Part shown: positions 44,331 through 54,814 of the stretch, in pieces | How positions within the stretch are numbered: position 1 is the first letter of the stretch | Layout: each line of letters starts with the position of its first letter | From: Calliphora vicina | Lineage: Eukaryota > Arthropoda > Insecta > Diptera > Calliphoridae | Length of the DNA stretch: 64,000 bases | Direction of reading: 5' to 3' | NCBI RefSeq assembly: GCF_958450345.1 | Contig: NC_088780.1 | Coordinates: 62,767,533-62,831,532, forward strand | Position numbers and translations under genes: made by a program | The notes under the pieces: model-generated | What the model saw: the letters and a program-made list of their open reading frames with translations, nothing else | Databases searched by the model: none | Told to the model about the DNA's origin: nothing

Positions 44331-44654
44331 CAGGATAAGCGTTATAATCTACAAAGTCAAAAGATGAATGTGAAAAATACAAAGATGATTACGTATTGAG
44401 GTCGGTATATCGAACTGGACACTATTTCGGTAGAAATTTTGCTCAACCGTTTTTCAAAGTTTTTAATGAGTGCTTTAATTCGCCGACCTGCTGTAAAATA
44501 ACTTCTTCGACATGATTGGCGCTCTTATCTACAAAATCGGAATGGCAAGTCTATAAATTCGGTATGATTAGTCTTCAATATACGCAGATAGTCTTCTTAA
44601 CTCATTATTTCGCCGATTTTTTCAAAATTGGTGACACAGTAAGGAAACAGTAAA

Positions 44655-45105
44655 ACACGGTAATGATATGGGGTTGCTTTATATGGTGCCACCTTGGACC
44701 AATGCAAAGAATCAATGAAATAATGGGAAAAGAAAACCATCTGCGTATTTTGCAGACTCACCATATCTATTTTGTAGTCTCATCATCACGTTTTTGTATA
44801 TAAAAGAGGAAATCCTGCAGAAGTAATTTTTCAATAGGATGGTGACCCAAAACAAAATGTTCCTAAAACAATTTCTTATTAATGCAGTTATCAGCTCAAT
44901 GTCTTGAGTTCAATCATAATGAGAATTTTTAGTGAATCGTGAATTGGCGGTTGAAACAATACCGATTAACTCCTACCAATTTGTACGAGCTTTAACAGCG
45001 GATTGAGCACGAGAGAGAGAGTATTCCAAAAAAAGTTAATGAAAAATTTATAGAAAATATGCCAATGCGTGTAAAATTTTATTTACGTAACAAAGGATTT
45101 TGAAT
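44655..45105 (+). pseudogene. Tc1 transposase relic, C-terminal half
   Basis: Plus-strand reading gives VMIWGCFIWCHLGPMQRIN, then after a stop a degraded FSIGW equivalent of the FQQD box, LSAQCLEFNHNENF (the PEFNPIENF box, damaged compared with the inverted copy), and KQYRLTPTNLYE followed by RIEHERE. Several stops. The inverted copy at 44085-44330 retains the better catalytic Glu context, so the two halves have diverged since duplication. Confidence 0.8.
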
Positions 45106-45355
45106 TTTTTTTTAAAAATGCAATTCTTCCCTAAAGTTATTGTGGGGTGCAAAATTGAGTACATGTGAGTTATTTTAGTTTTGTCTGTTTTTTTATTTAG
45201 AACTGGATGTTTTTTGTTTTGAATTGTAATTCATTTTGTTACATATTAGACATAAAATAAATGACAGAAAAAATTTTTGGATTTGCTTTATTAGTTTTAT
45301 TTTTATTCCATAAGAAGTGCACAAAATAGAAACATGTACTCATTTGAGCTCCCCA

Positions 45356-45720
45356 CTGTATATCGAAGCTTTGTATATTTTCTAATGTGTGTTTATGGGG
45401 TTATCTACTTAAATTAGATGTTTACTCAATTTTTATAATATTTACGATTATACTAGTTGAAACATATCCAGTAGAAAAAGGAACATAGATTAAAAATGTA
45501 GTTGCATGTATTATGTTTATTTGTTGTATGGTTTTGTAGTTTGTTGTTTACAAGAAATTGGTAAACAAATTAGCAACTGAAAATTACAATCCTCAACTCT
45601 TCATACAAAGTTGGGAAAGTATTAATTAATATTAAAGGGTATTGTCATATATATTTTATATTTGAATGTCTATCGAAATTTATAAAACTATTTGATGTCC
45701 TGATTAAAATAGCCTCGTAC
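45356..45720. other. 5' end of Parp intron 1; no other feature
   Basis: Apparently unique AT-rich sequence between the Tc1-like element and exon 1. The donor site of exon 1 is at 45720-45719. Confidence 0.6.
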
Positions 45721-45834
45721 CTGAACCATAATAGCAATACGCAATTCACTCTGGTCAATTTTAGTTTTACATCCTTTGCAGCTGGCTCTACCAGTTTTAG
45801 AATATTCAGCTTTAAATGGCAATTCAATTTCCAT
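45721..45834 (-). CDS. Parp: Poly(ADP-ribose) polymerase 1, coding exon 1 (start and first half of zinc finger 1)
   Basis: Thirty-eight codons from ATG (45834) to CAG (45721) read MEIELPFKAEYSKTGRAS, CKGCKTKI and ELRIAIMVQ. This is the conserved beginning of PARP-1: the PYxAEYAKTGRAxCKxC segment with zinc ligands Cys19 and Cys22. The donor is CAG/GTACGAGG (GT at 45720-45719), phase 0. The next exon (25451-25310) supplies H51 and C54 in the correct spacing, and MVQ/SAFHD reproduces the junction residues of the Drosophila protein. The A at -3 relative to the ATG (AACAATGG) is a good start context. A different, longer frame overlaps this exon but encodes nothing recognisable. Intron 1 is 20,269 bp. 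The enzyme acts in the nucleus on DNA damage and chromatin loosening. Confidence 0.94.
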
Positions 45835-45934
45835 TGTTTATTTAAAAATATTAATTATACCTATTACACAGCGACTCAACAAATCAAAGACAATTTCACA
45901 ACTTGATTACATTTATACCAAGAAAGAATAATTA
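45834..45934. promoter_or_regulatory. Possible shared upstream region of Parp and a divergent reading frame
   Basis: The Parp ATG (45834, minus) and an ATG on the plus strand (45934) are only about 100 bp apart. If both are used, promoter and 5' leaders must lie here or further out. No clear TATA box or initiator was recognised. Inference only. Confidence 0.25.
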
Positions 45935-45999
45935 TGCCCGCGAACATGAAAAACCAACCGGCGTCAATGAAGATGCCAGACTATGATTCCATAAAGTAG
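45934..45999 (+). CDS. Possible small first exon of a divergent gene, unidentified
   Basis: A plus-strand frame of 21 codons and a stop begins MPANMKNQPASMK and continues MPDYDSIK before TAG. Composition is more coding-like (GC-richer, CCCGCGAAC, CCGGCGTC) than the AT-rich surroundings. A possible splice donor, ATAAA/GTAGTG, lies at 45995/45996, so the frame might continue in a distant exon through intron sequence filled by transposons. It lies head-to-head with Parp. I do not recognise the peptide. It could equally be Parp 5' leader read backwards. Confidence 0.3.
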   Translation: MPANMKNQPASMKMPDYDSIK

Positions 46000-46436
46000 T
46001 GCTGGTAACACAGTACTCTTAAGCACATTATCGTTATGATATGTCTATACCTGAAAATTGTTTGTCATTATAAACTATCATTAACTGACATGAAATGCTT
46101 AACACTAACACGATGTTAGTGTTAGGTATAGACACATCATGTTAGAGTTATTCTCATGTTTTAACAAGGTCGTTAAACCATTTGTTTTAACAACTCTTTT
46201 ATAACATGAAATTACGTTTAAGCTTGACAGCAGTCATTTTGTTGCTTTTTTCCATTTACAACACGATTTTCATTCTAAAAACAAATAAAACACACACACG
46301 ATTTTTTAGAATTTGACAATCAAAAATTAATGAAATAATTTAATATTGACATCATGTTTTAACAGCATTTCATGTCTGTTGTAGACATAGTGTTACAATC
46401 TATGATTTATATCTATCAGATGATATCCTTTGCTAG
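46000..46436. other. No gene; inverted short repeats
   Basis: Contains complementary words around 46045-46055 and 46120-46135 (ATGTCTATACC / GGTATAGACA) and ACACTAACACGATGTTAGTGTT, a 22-bp near-palindrome. Possibly MITE debris. Confidence 0.4.
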
Positions 46437-46640
46437 ATCACTGAGAAATCCTCAGATAATGAACATTCACTTATTGAACGTGCTGCTCCATTGTGGAATT
46501 GCTTGCCAATAAGTTTCCGTTCTTTTGCTATGTCTTTGGCAAAGTTGAAGCGAAGACTACAGAATTTTTTTAAATTTGATAATACTGTAGTCGATAATTA
46601 TTTGGATTATATTTGGATTATTTATTTATATATGTATTGG
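46437..46640 (+). pseudogene. LINE reverse-transcriptase C-terminal relic
   Basis: After a stop at 46434 the frame reads SLIERAAPLWNCLPISFRS and LAKLKRRLQNFF. The phrase xAxxLWNxLPxxxRS...SLxxFKxRLKxF is the usual C-terminus of CR1/RTE-type and related LINE proteins. Nothing of the polymerase core precedes it, so it is a 5'-truncated copy. The Jockey element inserted at 46641 interrupts its tail. Confidence 0.65.
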
Positions 46641-46679
46641 CCAAATTATATAAGGATAGTGAACCTCATAGTCTAAACA

Positions 46680-47731
46680 ATGAAAATCGTTTTTTCTATT
46701 CTGGAATGTGAAACTAATGAACCAGTAAATAAAATCCATTCTACAAAACCACCCCCCATTTACTTGAGAGAAAATAATTCGAATCCACTGCTTCAGAGCC
46801 TGATCTCATTAATAGGAGAGAACTCTTTTTACGTAATCCCAATCAAGAAAGGCACGATTCATGAAACTAAAATACAGGTCAATAGTGAAAACGATTATAG
46901 AAAGGTTGTAACATATTTTGAAACTCAAAAGAAAAGTTTTTACACTTATCAGCTGAAAGGAAGCAAGGGTCTACAAGTTGTAATAAAGGGTATTGACTGT
47001 AATGTTGAACCACTCGAAATAAAGCAAAGCTTAGAAGATAAAGGCTATAAGACAAAAAATGTGATAAATATTAGAAATCGCGAAAAAAAAACCCAACCAC
47101 TCTTCCGTGTTGAACTTGAACCTGGTGACATAAACCTGAAAAAAATGAAACACATCCCATATATAACCTGAAGTACTTATTGCATCGTAAAATTACGGTA
47201 AAAGAACCACACAAACGATTTGGCCCCGTCCAATGTATGAATTGCCAAGAATATGGACACACCAAGGCATATTGCAAATTGCCACCAGTATGTGTCATTT
47301 GCGGGGAGTTGCATAACACATCCCAATGTAACAAATCTAAAGATGATCCTAAAATAAAAAAAATGCAGCAATTGCGGAGGTAACCACACAGCAAACTACA
47401 GGGGTTGTCCTGTCTACTCAATTGTTAAAAAATCACAAAGCCAGAAACCAAAGATTTTCCCCCGTTGCAACAGACATATGACAACAAAGTAACATATGCA
47501 AATGTACTTAGAAACAACCAAACTCAGCCGCAAGTCCGTCAACTCCAAAACGAAAATATGAACCCAGAGGTAAGAGAGCAAACGCCAATTTTCGATTTTA
47601 CCCGACTAGAATCTACAATAGAAACTCTTGTGCAATCGGTAAATAACTTTACAAACTCAATGAGTAACATGATGCAAGAAATGCTTAAGATGCAATCAAT
47701 GTTATTGCAGGCTGTGCTTAACAAACCATGA
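46680..47731 (+). pseudogene. Jockey ORF1 (Gag-like nucleic-acid-binding protein), frameshifted
   Basis: Starts MKIVFSILECETNEPVNKIH. The central part has the PRE_C2HC-like segment (LQVVIKGIDCNVEPLEIKQS). A shift near 47168 leads to knuckles CMNCQEYGHTKAYC and CVICGELHNTSQC. A second shift in the A-run near 47355 leads to the third knuckle CSNCGGNHTANYRGC. A third shift near 47450 leads to LQQTYDNKVTYANVL and the C-terminal coil-like end MSNMMQEMLKMQSMLL. The stop at 47731 overlaps the ORF2 start (47728), the usual Jockey arrangement. Non-functional. Confidence 0.9.
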
Positions 47732-50377
47732 ACTGCCTAAGAATATGTTTTTGGAATGCAAACGGCATACGCCAACACAAAAACGAACTCGAATATTTTT
47801 TAAGAAACCAACAAATTGATGTAATGCTGGTTTCTGAAACTCATTTGACGTCCAGAAGTTCCTTTCGAATAAATGGATATGTAATATATGACACCAAAGA
47901 TCCCAGAGGTAGAGCATGCGGAGGCTCGGCAATTTTAATAAAAGCTCGAATAAAACACTACTTAATGTGTAATTTTTGCGAAGATTATCTTCAAGCTACT
48001 ACAATCTGTCTTGAAGATTTTCATCGAAACTTAGTGATTTCATCGATATACTCACCCCCAAGATTCTGAATTACAGAAAGTCAATATAATAGATTTTTTA
48101 AATCACTAGGCCCCCGTTTCCTGGCTGCTGGCGATTATAATGCTAAGCACACATTCTTGGGATCACGACTGATTACTCCTAAAGGTCGTGTTTTGTTCGA
48201 CTCAATTTCTAAAATGGGTTTGGATGTGCTTTCGAGCGGCCAACCTACTTACTGGCCTACTGACCCACGAAAAATACCGGATGTTATTGATTTTAGCGTG
48301 ATGAAAAATATCCCTAGAGAAATGATTCAAATTGAATCCTCGCTGGAACTATCTTCAGATCACTCACCCACTATTATTACTTTATTGAGCCCCCTACAAG
48401 TTGTATCCACGACTGGTAATTTAGCTATGGCAGGCACATAAATAAATTGGCTCAAATATAAAAAATACCTCAGTACACATTGCTCGGAAAACATACCGCT
48501 AAGAACACCAGAAAACATCGATCACTCTCTTATCAATTTCGATAAAAATCTCAGACTGGCTGCTCAACATGCTACCCAAACCCCCCGACAATTCAGATAT
48601 AATAGAATTAATTCTGCAGATGTCGAACGGCTCTTAAATGAAAAAAGAAGATTTCGAAGAGAGTGGCAATTGCACAGATCCCCCCAACTAAAATCGAAGC
48701 TTAAAGATTGTATAAAAAGACTTAAAAAGCTCTTGGAATTTCGAAAAATGGAATCATTGAATAAATATTTAGAAAGCCTGGACGCAACCCCGCAATCGGA
48801 TTACTCATTATGGCGAGCAACAAAAAATCTTAAAAGACCCGTTATATGTAAGTCCCCCTTGCGAAATTCAAGTGGTGGTTGGGCAAGAAATGATACTGAA
48901 AAAGAAAATCTGTTTGTTAATCATTTAAAAAAAGTATTTACATTATTATTATTATTTATTCAAACGAAGCAATTGAGTTGCCACCTGTTGCACCCTATTT
49001 TGGAACAGCCGTACCCCTACGTTTTGAGATTCGAGAGATCGAAAATGCTATTGCTGATTTAAATCCCAAGAAAGCGCCTGGTATGGACAAGATCAGCAAC
49101 AAGATGCTTATTGAGCTATATATAGCATCATTTTTAATGCTATATTACGACTTGAATATTATCCTCCAGAATGGAAGGTTCCACTGGTTACCATGATACC
49201 CAAGCCGGGAAAAGATCACACAAAAGTAGAATCATACAGACCCATCAGCCTATTGTCTAATATATCAAAGCTATTTGAGAAGATACTTATGAACAAGTTG
49301 TACCCGATGTTAACTGAAAACAATTGTATTCCGAATCATCAATTTGGATTTAGAAGAAAACACAGTACTATCGAGCAAACCCATAGACTTATAAATATGG
49401 TGAGAAAAGCGTTTGAAGAAAAGAAATACTGTTCTGCACTCTTCATCGACATCTCTCAAGCGTTTGATAAGGTATGGCATGCTGGATTAATATACAAATT
49501 GAGTCAAAATTTACCGGCAAACACACATAAGCTGTTGGAAAGCTATTTAACTGGTCGAACATTTAAGGTTAAAGAGGGAAACTTTTTAAGTACTGCACAA
49601 CCCATTGAAGCTGGAGTCCCCCAAGGCAGTATCCTGGGACCTTTTTTATATTTGATGTATTCGTCTGATATGCCAGCTAACAATCGCACTCATACATCAA
49701 CATTTGCTGATGATACTGCTATTCTAAGCATTCATGAAAACCCTCAAGAAGCGTCTCGTTACTTACAAAACCATATATTTGAATTAGAAAAATGGTTAAA
49801 ACAATGGAAAATTAAAGTCAACGAGCAAAAATGTACACACATTACATTTACATTGCGTAGAGAATCATGCCCCCCTATTCATATCAATAACCAAACAATA
49901 ATTCAACAATCGGAAGTGAAATACCTCGGAATACATCTCGATCGTCGCCTTACATGGAAAAGTCATATAGATGCAAAGTTGACTCAAATGAAATTGAAAT
50001 CAATTCAAATTAATTGGCTTATTGGCAGAAACTCCACGCTTAGTTTAGATTGTAAACTTCTACTTTATAACATGATCATAAAACCGATATGGTGTTATGG
50101 CATACAGTTATGGGGCACGGCCTCAGCGTCAAATGTAGAAAAGATCCAAAGACGCCAAAACAAGTTTCTAAGAATGATCACAGTTGCCCCCTGGTATATC
50201 AAAAACGCGAATATACACAAAGATCTAAACGTGCCCATTGTAAAAACTGAAATCTCGAAAACCATACAAAAATATTTAAAAAAACTTGAAGTTCACCCAA
50301 ACCCGCTGGCCCGCAACATATTAGATAACCGTGGCCACACTCGATTAAGAAGGAGGGACACAGCAGACCTAATCTAG
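47728..50377 (+). pseudogene. Jockey ORF2: endonuclease and reverse transcriptase, disrupted
   Basis: APE endonuclease: MNCLRICFWNANGI, VSETHLTSRSSF, AAGDYNAKHTFLGS, SSDHSPTI. RT: KKAPGMDKISNKM, SYRPISLLSNISKLFEKIL, ALFIDISQAFDKVWH, AGVPQGSILGPFLY and TFADDTAIL (intact FADD). Lesions: TGA at 48067-48069, where the reversed copy has Ser; TAA at 48439-48441, shared with the reversed copy; frameshift near 48950; small deletion and shift near 49115-49150. The C-terminus finishes LRRRDTADLI. No RNase H. The region 49193-50377 alone is open and covers most of the RT. Confidence 0.93.
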
Positions 50378-50652
50378 AAGGAAGAATGCCAATTTAACCA
50401 AAACAACCATGAACACAAAATTTTTTCGTCCGGCACTGGCTGGACTAATTAAATAATAATATTAGATATAAGATTTGAACCACTTATTGTTAGTTCATTA
50501 AAAAATGAAGATACAATAAATAAATGATGAAAAAAAAAAAAAAAAAATGTATGTATTGGAGTCTTTAGAATGTTTTAGATGTTATATTGATCTCTCTTTG
50601 TTATGTGAACCATTATTTTAAATTCATAATTTGCCTCATAGTATATACATTA

Positions 50653-50973
50653 GGCTGGGTCGATTTGTATGGGCGATCAAAAAGTAAAAAAAATCGTATA
50701 GCAGAAACGCAATATACGGAGAATTCTAAGAAAGTTTCCTTGAGAAACCATAGGTCTAAAATCAAATCCTATCTTGCGCATTTCGTCTTTTGTCCAATAA
50801 AATAAAAACGATTAAAAAAATATAAACATACATATATACTGAAATATCATTGGATAAAAACGAAATGCGAAAGATATGATTTTAGACCTATGGTTTCTTG
50901 GGGAAATTTTCTTAGAATTTTTCGTAGAATGCGTCTCTGCTATACGATTTTTCGTGAAAAAATCGACCCACCC
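50653..50973. mobile_element. MITE with GGxTGGGTCGATTT ends
   Basis: Left GGCTGGGTCGATTT and right GGGTGGGTCGATTTTTTCAC (inward), TA on both sides (50651-50652, 50974-50975), 321 bp. The arms continue as AATCGTATAGCAGA and ACCATAGGTCTAAAATCA, so most of the element is palindromic. I recall this sequence as a very common insect MITE. Confidence 0.88.
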
Positions 50974-50988
50974 TAATATAAATGCATA

Positions 50989-52003
50989 CAGTGGTTTACA
51001 AAACAATGGAAACTTTTCCAAATATTCCATATGTAGCCCAAAATTTAAAATATGTTTTTAAAATATAATTTTTTTTTTTTAGTATTTTACTTGTATAGTT
51101 TTATTTATATAAATTAACTGAAAAACAAACAAATATTCTGAAAAAAGGGAACAAAATTAAAAATATTCACTATTTCGCTACTGACAAAACAATGGAAACT
51201 TTTAAACTTCTGCAAGAAAGAAGTGTAAAACGAAAATAATATAAATAAAGTTTACAGTTATTTTATTTTTAAATTCTGGTAATTTTTCACAATTTCTTTT
51301 TCTAAGTTTTTCGCATAATTGCTCTTTTTCAAAGTTAACGAAAATGGCTAAAGTTAAGATTTGTGAAGACTTAAAAAATAAAATAATTAACGATTTTAAA
51401 GCTGGTTTAAAACAAAAAAGTATCTGTGACAAATATTCAATAAATAAATCAGCAGTTTCAAAAATTATAAAGAAATTTCGTGAGACCGGTTCTGTAAAAA
51501 CTCAACATTTAGGTGGAAGACCTCGTAAGACTACTCCTAGACAAGATAATTTAATAGCGAGAGAGTTCAGGTTGTTAATAGCCTAAAATTAGAAATATGT
51601 AAGTACCCGAACAGTTAGTCGCAGGGCAAATGAGGCTGGTCTTGGTTGCTATCGTCCTGTGAAAAAACCACTCATTTCTAAAAAGAACCGTTCTGCTCGT
51701 CTACAATTTGCCAGGGATCATTTAAACTGGTCGATACAGAAACTGTCCTCTTTTCCGACGAATCCAAATACAATTTAAGAGGCAGTGATGGGAGAACATT
51801 TGTAAGACGACCAAAGGGAAAAAGATTATATCCAAAGTATACAAATAAGACTGTAAAGTTTGGCGGTGGCAATATTGTGGTATGGGGATGTTCTTCAGGG
51901 CAAGGTATGGGCCCAATTCATAATATAAAAGATACCATGACAGGTATAGGATACAGAACCATATTAAATGATGTAATATATCCATACGCTGAGGAAACTA
52001 TGC
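50989..52003 (+). mobile_element. Tc1-like transposon, right half replaced
   Basis: Left end CAGTGGTTTACAAAACAATG behind TA (50987-50988); the phrase ACAAAACAATGGAAACTTTT recurs at 51185, as an internal transposase-binding repeat might. The element stops abruptly at about 52003, where a gypsy Gag begins. Confidence 0.8.
51344..52003 (+). pseudogene. Tc1 transposase, truncated and frameshifted
   Basis: Starts MAKVKICEDLKNKIINDF with a paired-like helix-turn-helix (KQKSICDKYSINKSAVSKI) and the linker GGRPRKTT. A stop at 51584-51586 is followed by RTVSRRANEAGLG and NRSARLQFARDHLNWS in another frame. The catalytic start VLFSDESKYNLRGSDGR (first Asp) reads in yet another frame, continuing VRRPKGKRLYPKYTNK and FGGGNIVVWGCSSGQGMGP up to PYAEETM. 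The second Asp and the Glu are missing because the gypsy element follows. Confidence 0.9.
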
Positions 52004-52004
52004 G

Positions 52005-54160
52005 TATGGAAGAAATGGAAGTTTCTACCCGTGCAACAACAAACAGCATGGATTTATACACAATGTTTGCTGCTATGATGGAGAAATTTAAAGAAGTTCA
52101 AGAAACTTCTAAAGTAAACAGCGAAAATGAACGAAAATTCGAAACAGCTTGCGTAGGTTAAAACTGAACTTCAAGAAACTTCTAGAGTCAACAATGAAAA
52201 ATTATTAGCTGAAGTTCAAGTCAACAACGAGAAACTACTAGCTGAAATGGAAACGAAATTTCAAGAATCATCTAGAGTCACAGACAAGAAAATTCAGGAA
52301 ATGTCTGAGGTTATTAACAGCAGAGTGGATGTCGTTGACAAAAAGGTGTCTGAATTAGAGAGCGACCTAGAAAAACAATCCCAAGATGTTGATAATAAAT
52401 TTCTCGATCTGGAAATGAAAATTAATAATCTTCAATGCCAAGACGGACCGGTGCGAATTATTTCAGAAACATCGAGTAGAATAAAGGCTCCTAGTTTTGA
52501 TGGCACCACACCATTTAATGTGTTCAAGTTCCAGTTTGATACAGTTGCCATTAGAAACATGTGGAACAATGAAGAAAAAGCTATAGAATTGATATTGGCC
52601 TTAAAAGGGAATGCAGCAGTAGTTCTTGAAAGCGTGCCAGCAAGCAACAGAAATTGTTATGATGACATAATGGAGGCGCTAAAACGTAAGTACGGTGGCG
52701 AACATAAAAAAGAATTATACCGAATGGAATTGCGTGGTAGAGTGCAGAATGCCAATGAGACGCTACAAGATTTTGCGATGGAAATCGAGCGTTTGCTACA
52801 GCTTATTTATCCATGGGAGAACCATCCGATTTTGGAGCATTTGAAGATAGAGGCATTTGCGAATGGTATTCGCGATCCAGAGATAAAATATGCGGTATGT
52901 GCCACACCAAAGTCATCATTCTTTGAAACCGTCTCATTCGCGCTGGTACAAGAAGCTGCAAAGATAATTTCAAAGCCCCAGGTGTGTAATGTGCGGAAAA
53001 TCGAGGTTGTCGCTGAAAATGATAGAAGTATGGTCAACGAATTAAAGGAATTAAAAGAGGCAGTTTTAAAGGCTTTAAGTAAGGGACAAACTAAAGCCAA
53101 AGTTAAATGTTATAACTGCGGAAAAATGGGTCACATTCAGCGAAACTACAAAGCACCAAGAAAGCGAATCAGATATGTTTCACCATCAAGAAATAATCAG
53201 CTGGCGAATCATCAAGTATTACAGGAGCCACCTTTAAAGCGAGCTAGCACTGAGGGACAGGATCTGACACCTACACCTGATGGCCCTACCATCTCCATAT
53301 CAGTACTGCAGCAGGAAAATAACAATCTTACTGCTAGTGGGTACATCAACGGTCGGAAGCACATCCTTACTATGGACACGGGAGCGTCGCAGTCTATCAT
53401 CAGAACAGATTTAGTAAAGAAATCGATGGAACCAATTTGCAATGTAAGTCTACGCACCGCTACTGGAGAGCCTGCCACTGTCCATGGTAAAGTTAATGTA
53501 AAACTAACTATTGGTGGTATTAGCGTAAATCATGTCTTTGTTGTTGCCGATATTGTAGACGAAGTAATCATTGGTGCAGACTTCATGATTAGTCACAGTA
53601 TTACTCTGGATATGGGACAAAAAGTCATGAATTGGCGAAATGTTAAAATACCCCTTGACGTCGGATATGAGAGCAAGTCTCAAGTAAGAAAGTTAGTTTT
53701 TGTTGAGCACAAAAGGTTGCCACCGCAGTCAGAGGATTTGGTATGGGCCCGTGAGGAAGTGGAGGATTATATAGACAATGGTTTGTTGGTGTTAGAACCA
53801 GCGGATGTGAGAAGTGGCCATGTAACAATGGAGGCCCTCGTTGAACAGTGCAACGACGGAATTGTTCCTGTTGGAGTGCTTGGTCTGTCCCGCAGAGAAA
53901 AGATCACCAGGCCGGGTTCCAAGATGGGTGAAGGTGCTTCAGCAGAAAAAGAAATGCATGAACTCGTTCGGAGACGAATTAAAATGACAAATGACCAAAT
54001 GAAAACCAGATATAGCTCACAACGTAATAAGGGTTTGTCATCCAAATTAATGAATCACTGCATAGGGTAATTAAGAAATTGGACGACATGGTTTATAGAA
54101 TACGGAAATGTGGAAGACCGATATCGGGAATTAAAGTTTAACATCTGAAACGACTAGCTG
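52005..54160 (+). pseudogene. Ty3/gypsy Gag-protease fused to an integrase tail
   Basis: The Gag N-terminus is coiled-coil-like (MDLYTMFAAMMEKFKEVQET; repeated EVQVNNEKLL type units) with a frameshift near 52155. The main frame 52247-54070 (607 codons) has the capsid-like segment IKAPSFDGTTPFNVFKFQFD, a knuckle CYNCGKMGHIQRNY whose last Cys is Tyr, and protease TMDTGASQSII with IIGADFM. After about residue 510 the sequence jumps to HELVRRRIKMTNDQMKTRY, normally the far C-terminal part of integrase, so roughly 2 kb encoding RT, RNase H and integrase core is gone without breaking the frame. The tail RIRKCGRP lies beyond the stop at 54070. Inactive; order and motifs fit the mdg1/412-like group, but this is tentative. 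Confidence 0.88.
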
Positions 54161-54217
54161 CCTATGGGAGAAGTGAATCTATGCCTATTCGGGACGAACA
54201 GGCTTAAGCGGGGGCAG

Positions 54218-54814
54218 TGTTACGAAATTGTACTTGAATTCAAATATAACGATTTTAACGGCTGATTTAAAAGTAGCATAATGCTTTCAAGTAACAGTGC
54301 TGTAAAACTGTAACATATCTGTGGGCATTGTTAAATAAAAGCTTTCAGTTGATTTGATTGTAAGTTGGCAACGCTGTTTTCGAGTTCGAATAATCAGTTA
54401 AAGAACATTGTAGAAAGTACACCACAGATGGCGTATGATCTAGAATATTCGAACTTTGACAGTTAAAGAGCTTTCTAGATGGTAATGCAGTGTTATAAAT
54501 AGTGGCATAGGTTGCAGTCGTTAGAGAGTTGATCAGAGACGCTTTTCGAAGAAACATCGTCTGAGTGCCTTAAAGTGTGTTGTGTATTTCAAGTAAATTC
54601 GTGTACATTATAAATTGTGTCTGTAATTCTGAGAATTTATAAACCTGTATAAAAAACATTGAGTGGCTATTTAATTCTGTGGTTGTTGTACATTTTAAAA
54701 AAATAAAGAGTTGTTACAATTTTTAAACTACTAAACGGCTTTTATTTGCAATCAAAAGTATCCGGTTTATTTAAAGGAAATAAACCAGCGTTTTGAAAAG
54801 GTTAAAACGTAACA
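54218..54814 (+). repeat. 3' LTR of the gypsy element
   Basis: 597 bp from TGTTACGAAATTG to AAAACGTAACA, with inverted tips TGTTACG/CGTAACA, directly after the polypurine tract. The foldback element starts at the very next base. Confidence 0.85.

Larger units (their letters stand above)
42275..45355. mobile_element. Tc1-like element with inverted halves and nested insertions
   Basis: Inverted ends of about 110 bp: CAAATGAGTACATGTTTCTA from 42279 and the same inward from 45346, including GCAAATCCAAAAATTTTTTC. The right tip continues as GAGCTCCCCACTG before TA, a Tc1-like terminus; the left tip is missing. Inside, 44085-44330 is an inverted copy of about 44815-45060. A Harbinger-like element (42381-43938) sits in the left arm. 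Confidence 0.7.
46641..50549 (+). mobile_element. Jockey-clade non-LTR retrotransposon, copy 1
   Basis: 3.9 kb ending in an A-run (50531-50547), flanked by a perfect 10-bp duplication TATGTATTGG (46631-46640 and 50550-50559). A short leader of 39 bp precedes ORF1. It encodes a Gag-like ORF1 with zinc knuckles and an ORF2 with endonuclease and RT but no RNase H, as in Jockey. AATAAATAAATGA precedes the A-tail. Confidence 0.93.
52004..54814 (+). mobile_element. Ty3/gypsy retrotransposon, internally deleted
   Basis: Contains Gag, protease, the C-terminal tail of integrase, a purine tract (GCGGGGGCAG) and a 597-bp 3' LTR. RT, RNase H and most of integrase are missing. The 5' LTR is absent; the left border joins directly to a Tc1 relic. 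Confidence 0.88.

Noticed and set aside
45645..45827. 60-codon minus-strand frame over Parp exon 1
   Set aside because: It is a different frame from the Parp exon and encodes nothing recognisable; the shorter in-frame exon with splice donor is the real signal.
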